Shown one piece after another: positions 4,543 to 6,967 of a DNA stretch of 6,967 bases (within the stretch, counting starts at the first letter, position 1; the number at the start of each line of letters is the position of its first letter). This DNA is from an uncultured Lachnospiraceae bacterium. GTDB taxonomy: Bacteria; Bacillota; Clostridia; Lachnospirales; Lachnospiraceae. Below the pieces are notes generated by a model. It did no database searches and was not told where the DNA came from. It was given only the letters and a program-made list of their open reading frames with translations. The stretch covers positions 1 to 6,967 of the forward strand of contig CAJUMB010000093.1 in the NCBI GenBank assembly GCA_910587105.1, written 5' to 3'. The position numbers and the translations under genes were made by a program.

Positions 4543-6663
4543 TCAATCCTCCATTTCACCGTACAATGTTTTCAGCGCCTCTGCATTGTTTTGTGCATTT
4601 TCCAATATATCATAAATCCTTAATTTTTCCTTTTCCCATATCATTTTTTCAAATTCCTGTAATTCAGGATCTGCCAAATTCTTATGGCAGGGTCGTATGG
4701 TGATATCCCAGATTTTCGCCTCCGTTTTGCCTGGCGCCTGCCTGATAATTCTCCCTATTCTCTGAATATACTCCCTGGGATTTGTAGAACTGGCCATTAA
4801 TATGGCATTTTGTGCACTGGGGATATCAATTCCTTCGTCCAGACATTTAATTGCAATAAGCGCTTTGTAATATCCTGTTTTGAAACACTCAATCACGTGC
4901 TGGCGCTCTGTCAGCCCATCATATTTACTCTCTGTTGTCGTGCCCGTATCCATGGTAAAACTGTGAGACGGAATTCTCATCTCATACATAATCTCCAGTA
5001 CACAGTCAATCTGCTCAGGGGAAACAAATATAATCAGATCCTGAATCTGGTCCATGGAATGAAGAATCTGTTTTAGTTTCTCATATTTATTTGCCGCGTT
5101 TTTTACAATGTCAGCCCGTTTAAAAAGGAGGCGCTCCAGCAGTTTTGCATATTCATCCGACTTTTTGGAATAATGCCCCATTCTATGTACATCCCTGGAA
5201 ATTTTACTGTATTGGGCAAGTTCACTCTCTGTCAAATTCACAAATTCCAAATGATAGGTATAGGGAACCAGAAAGGTCTTTCCAGTCATTGGATTTATGG
5301 TGGTCAGTGCATCATTGATGGAAAATTCAAACATCTCACCGCCAAAATACTTCTCCAGAATCTGGGTCCCGCCTTTATCAAACCATCTGCCCGGCGTGGC
5401 GCTGAGTCCCACTCTGTAATCGTACCGTTCCAATAAAGCCTTTCTCGTAACCGCTGCTCCCAAACCATGCGCCTCATCCCCGATAAATAAATATTTAATG
5501 GAATCTGAACTTTTATGAATCATATCCACAAATTCTTTTTTCGCGCCTGTGGCATGAGTGGTAAATATAATTGCGTGATTATAATATCCGGTAGTAACCC
5601 GTAAAATCATTTCCTGCAGATCATTTTTCCATTTCCTGTTGGTACCGTCAATCACTGCACTTGCCTCAAACCCGAGAGGAGAATCCTCTATTTCTCTTTT
5701 CCACTGCAGTGACAGAGTTCCCTGGGGACACGCTGTAATTACAATCAGCTTCTCCGATAAAGTCATCAACTGGGCCATACATCCCAACGCTGTCCTGGTC
5801 TTCCCTGTTCCGGTGGCCATTTGAAATAAAAGGCGGAAATCATTATTTTTCCACTTTTCTACAGCATCTCTTTGATAAAAAAATAATCCAAGCAGATCTA
5901 TCTTCTCCTTTTTATGGAGATACTTACGGTAATTCTCAATCACAATTTTTTCAATAGAAAAAGATCTGGCCTTTTCGATAATTTTTCTCTTGATGGACTC
6001 GGGCAAAGTGTATGTGGTAACATTTTTACGGGTATTTCCCCAGAAGGCACGGAACTTCTCCTCATCTTTTTCTAAATATTTCTTCTCCTCCGTCCATGAC
6101 CGGAAAACTTTAAATTCCTCAATATTATATAACCAGCCCGAAGCTGTCTCATTGATCGAACCGCTGAAAGATATCTTATCCCCGCTGCTGTCTGTAAAAA
6201 TACCCACCTTTTGATGAAAAATTCCGCTTTTCTCAATCTCATCCACTGTACAAAATCTTCCATGAAAATTCACCACAGCAAGTCTGATCTCCAGAAAATC
6301 ATTGGCAAGCATCCATCCCAATGCCATAATATGGTCTTCCTGAAAGGCATCTTCCAGGTCATCAAACACATCTCCCAGATTTTCCTCAAAAAACTGCTCT
6401 GGAGAAATCGACGCAGTCTCCATCACTTTTATATCTTCCTCCTCCAGTCTTGGACATGCAATAAGCCTCATCTTCCCATGATTTTTAATAAACTCTGCAA
6501 TGCCCTTTGCCGCAACAGCCAGACTGGAGGACGAAAAAAATCCAGCTATACGGTCATACGAAGCGGCGCACTTCAATATGGGGGCATAGAATTCCTCAAG
6601 AAGGTCATCCTCCCCTGTCTCGTAGCTGGATTTTAAATCTAATTTTCTAAAATTTTTTCCCAA
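4543..6663 (-). CDS. PLD-like nuclease / SF2 DEAH-box helicase fusion
   Basis: This first gene of the operon encodes 706 aa. Residues ~1-210 form a phospholipase D-like domain with H150-Q-K152, D158 and G168-S-I-N171, the HKD-type active site of PLD nucleases. Residues ~255-660 are a complete SF2 helicase: Q-motif Y263-Q-R, Walker A A283-TGTGK-T289, DEAH 396-399, S421-A-T423, CLDEGIDIP (607-615) and Q634-RIGRIIR-641. The likely action is ATP-driven movement on double-stranded DNA coupled to cleavage, as in restriction-type complexes. The histidine-to-aspartate spacing is HxKx5D, one longer than the classical x4; I believe this occurs in PLD-helicase proteins. The start is TTG 6663, 9 nt after AAAGGTGAG. 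The N-terminus LDLKSSY then aligns naturally with a PLD-helicase beginning, and the next in-frame ATG (residue 81) would remove part of the nuclease domain. The gene is intact. Restriction or defence function is inferred from domains and neighbours. Confidence 0.93.
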   Translation of the reverse strand: MGKNFRKLDLKSSYETGEDDLLEEFYAPILKCAASYDRIAGFFSSSSLAVAAKGIAEFIKNHGKMRLIACPRLEEEDIKVMETASISPEQFFEENLGDVFDDLEDAFQEDHIMALGWMLANDFLEIRLAVVNFHGRFCTVDEIEKSGIFHQKVGIFTDSSGDKISFSGSINETASGWLYNIEEFKVFRSWTEEKKYLEKDEEKFRAFWGNTRKNVTTYTLPESIKRKIIEKARSFSIEKIVIENYRKYLHKKEKIDLLGLFFYQRDAVEKWKNNDFRLLFQMATGTGKTRTALGCMAQLMTLSEKLIVITACPQGTLSLQWKREIEDSPLGFEASAVIDGTNRKWKNDLQEMILRVTTGYYNHAIIFTTHATGAKKEFVDMIHKSSDSIKYLFIGDEAHGLGAAVTRKALLERYDYRVGLSATPGRWFDKGGTQILEKYFGGEMFEFSINDALTTINPMTGKTFLVPYTYHLEFVNLTESELAQYSKISRDVHRMGHYSKKSDEYAKLLERLLFKRADIVKNAANKYEKLKQILHSMDQIQDLIIFVSPEQIDCVLEIMYEMRIPSHSFTMDTGTTTESKYDGLTERQHVIECFKTGYYKALIAIKCLDEGIDIPSAQNAILMASSTNPREYIQRIGRIIRQAPGKTEAKIWDITIRPCHKNLADPELQEFEKMIWEKEKLRIYDILENAQNNAEALKTLYGEMED
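4548..4552 (-). promoter_or_regulatory. Ribosome-binding site of the 57-aa gene, inside the helicase 3' end
   Basis: GGAGG on the minus strand overlaps the last codons of the helicase gene (ATG GAG GAT TGA) and sits 6 nt before GTG 4541. It fixes the start and implies translational coupling across the one-base gap. Confidence 0.75.
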
Positions 6664-6672
6664 ATGAAATCA

Positions 6673-6681
6673 CTCACCTTT
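6673..6681 (-). promoter_or_regulatory. Ribosome-binding site for the TTG-initiated helicase gene
   Basis: AAAGGTGAG on the minus strand lies 9 nt before TTG 6663-6661. Nearby GTG codons at 6677 and 6673 are out of frame. A TTG start with a G-U-interrupted site suggests modest translation of the first operon gene. Confidence 0.7.
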
Positions 6682-6683
6682 AA

Positions 6684-6839
6684 GGAACTGTATGTAAATA
6701 ACCTGTGACAGGTGCGCCGGATTTTTCTTTGAGACTGCCGCCCAAAATCAGGCGCATAGCGGGCTATGTAACTGATTTTGGGCGGGCGCTGTCAGAGAAA
6801 AAGACAAGCAGATGGCATAGGTTATTTACGTACAGTTTC
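6684..6839. repeat. 156-bp near-palindromic fold-back element (MITE-like)
   Basis: The outer arms 6684-6704 (starting GGAACTGTATG) and 6819-6839 are inverted copies matching at 19 of 21 positions; both differences are G-U compatible in RNA read from the plus strand. An inner perfect 14-bp stem CCGCCCAAAATCAG (6738-6751) pairs with 6772-6785, and the centre adds CATAGC/GCTATG (6755-6760/6763-6768). The parts between align only loosely. No U-tract follows on either strand, so it is not an intrinsic terminator. Terminal inverted repeats with no coding capacity suit a miniature inverted-repeat transposable element, but no clear target-site duplication is visible. Alternatively it is a structured 5' leader of the operon, 20 bp upstream of the helicase start. 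Confidence 0.8.
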
Positions 6840-6898
6840 TGAAATCGATTCTGCTGGATAAATTTTCATTATCTTCTATGATCGATTTTAACACATTT

Positions 6899-6929
6899 AT
6901 TACATTTGATCTCCTCCCTATATTGTCAA
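6899..6929 (-). promoter_or_regulatory. Candidate promoter of the four-gene operon
   Basis: A perfect -35 TTGACA (6929-6924) is followed after 19 bp by TGTAAT (6904-6899), which is 5 of 6 to the -10 consensus. The 19-bp spacer is longer than ideal. If used, the transcript has a leader of about 230 nt that includes the whole fold-back element. No better promoter is seen between the element and the gene. Confidence 0.45.
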
Positions 6930-6930
6930 G

Positions 6931-6950
6931 TGATTTTTCTCAAAAAATCA
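6931..6950. promoter_or_regulatory. AT-rich hairpin/dyad abutting the candidate operon promoter
   Basis: TGATTTTT (6931-6938) and AAAAATCA (6943-6950) form an 8-bp dyad with loop CTCA. It ends one base before the -35 box on the minus strand. It could be an operator or the end of an upstream transcript; neither direction has a U-tract after the stem. Confidence 0.35.
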
Positions 6951-6967
6951 AGGAAATTTAAAGTTTA

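Larger units (their letters stand above)
6664..6967 (-). other. Leader / intergenic region upstream of the defence-like operon
   Basis: These 304 bases hold no convincing gene. In transcription order on the minus strand: an AT-rich hairpin (6950-6931), a -35-like TTGACA (6929-6924), a strong GGGAGGAG followed by ATG TAA (6918-6900), a dyad AAATCGAT...ATCGATTT about 32 bp apart (around 6888 to 6841), the fold-back element (6839-6684) and the helicase ribosome-binding site. A 22-codon GTG-initiated frame (6894-6826) ends inside the fold-back; it lacks a well-placed ribosome-binding site and I do not call it a gene. Confidence 0.6.

Noticed and set aside
4368..4559. 63-aa version of the small protein from GTG 4559
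   Set aside because: It overlaps the helicase end and contains the GGAGG that serves GTG 4541.
4810..6636. Plus-strand frames of 60-140 codons opposite the helicase
   Set aside because: They are antisense to an intact helicase with all motifs, and show no domain or ribosome-binding site.
1980..6663. Assignment to DISARM, Mokosh, Lamassu or canonical Dnd
   Set aside because: DISARM needs drmB and a methylase; Mokosh pairs its PLD with a different helicase type; Lamassu has no SF2 PLD-helicase as I recall; Dnd needs dndA-C. Shared parts exist but none of these sets matches.
6738..6785. GC-rich 14-bp hairpin as an intrinsic terminator
   Set aside because: Neither strand has a U-tract after the stem, and it sits within a larger palindrome.
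6826..6894. 22-codon GTG-initiated leader peptide
   Set aside because: No properly spaced ribosome-binding site and the frame ends inside the fold-back; kept only as a possible remnant.
1..6967. CRISPR array
   Set aside because: No regularly spaced direct repeats occur; the repeats seen are single pairs or palindromes.

Overview
The window looks like a chromosomal stretch of a low-to-moderate GC Gram-positive anaerobe, most likely of the class Clostridia (Lachnospiraceae-like). The basis is strong GGAGG-type ribosome-binding sites, TTGACA/TATAAT-type promoters, AT-rich intergenic DNA and the protein style. Genus cannot be set from sequence reading alone.

Left part (1-1979), ordinary chromosomal genes. 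A tRNA-Gly(TCC), cut by the window edge, sits on the minus strand with a near-consensus promoter. Next is a complete beta-class carbonic anhydrase (245-811, minus), followed by a hairpin built from a short dispersed repeat. A 369-bp divergent intergenic region carries a carbonic anhydrase promoter with a hairpin in its leader and two candidate promoters for a six-TM rhomboid-family intramembrane serine protease (1181-1756, plus). The rhomboid gene converges on the next operon. The 223-bp gap between them holds a second copy of the dispersed repeat, a terminator-like hairpin and a longer nested inverted repeat.

Right part (1980-6663, minus strand), a compact four-gene operon that is very probably a DNA-targeting defence system. 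In transcription order: (1) a 706-aa fusion of a phospholipase D-like nuclease domain and an SF2 (DEAH) helicase; (2) a 57-aa charged small protein beginning 1 nt after the helicase stop; (3) a 652-aa SMC/Rad50-like ATPase with a CxxC zinc-hook-like apex and DndD-like Walker B/D-loop sequence, joined by an ATGA overlap; (4) a 142-aa helical protein 4 nt further on. The near-zero spacing argues that all four act together. A natural model is DNA recognition and clamping by the SMC-like ATPase, translocation by the helicase and cleavage by the PLD domain, with the small proteins as adaptors. No sulfur- or methyl-modification gene is present in the window, so how self DNA is spared is open. I cannot match this gene set to a named system from memory.

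Upstream leader (6664-6967). Between the TTG-initiated helicase gene and the best promoter candidate lies a 156-bp near-palindromic fold-back element (6684-6839). It is either a small non-autonomous mobile element or a structured 5' leader.
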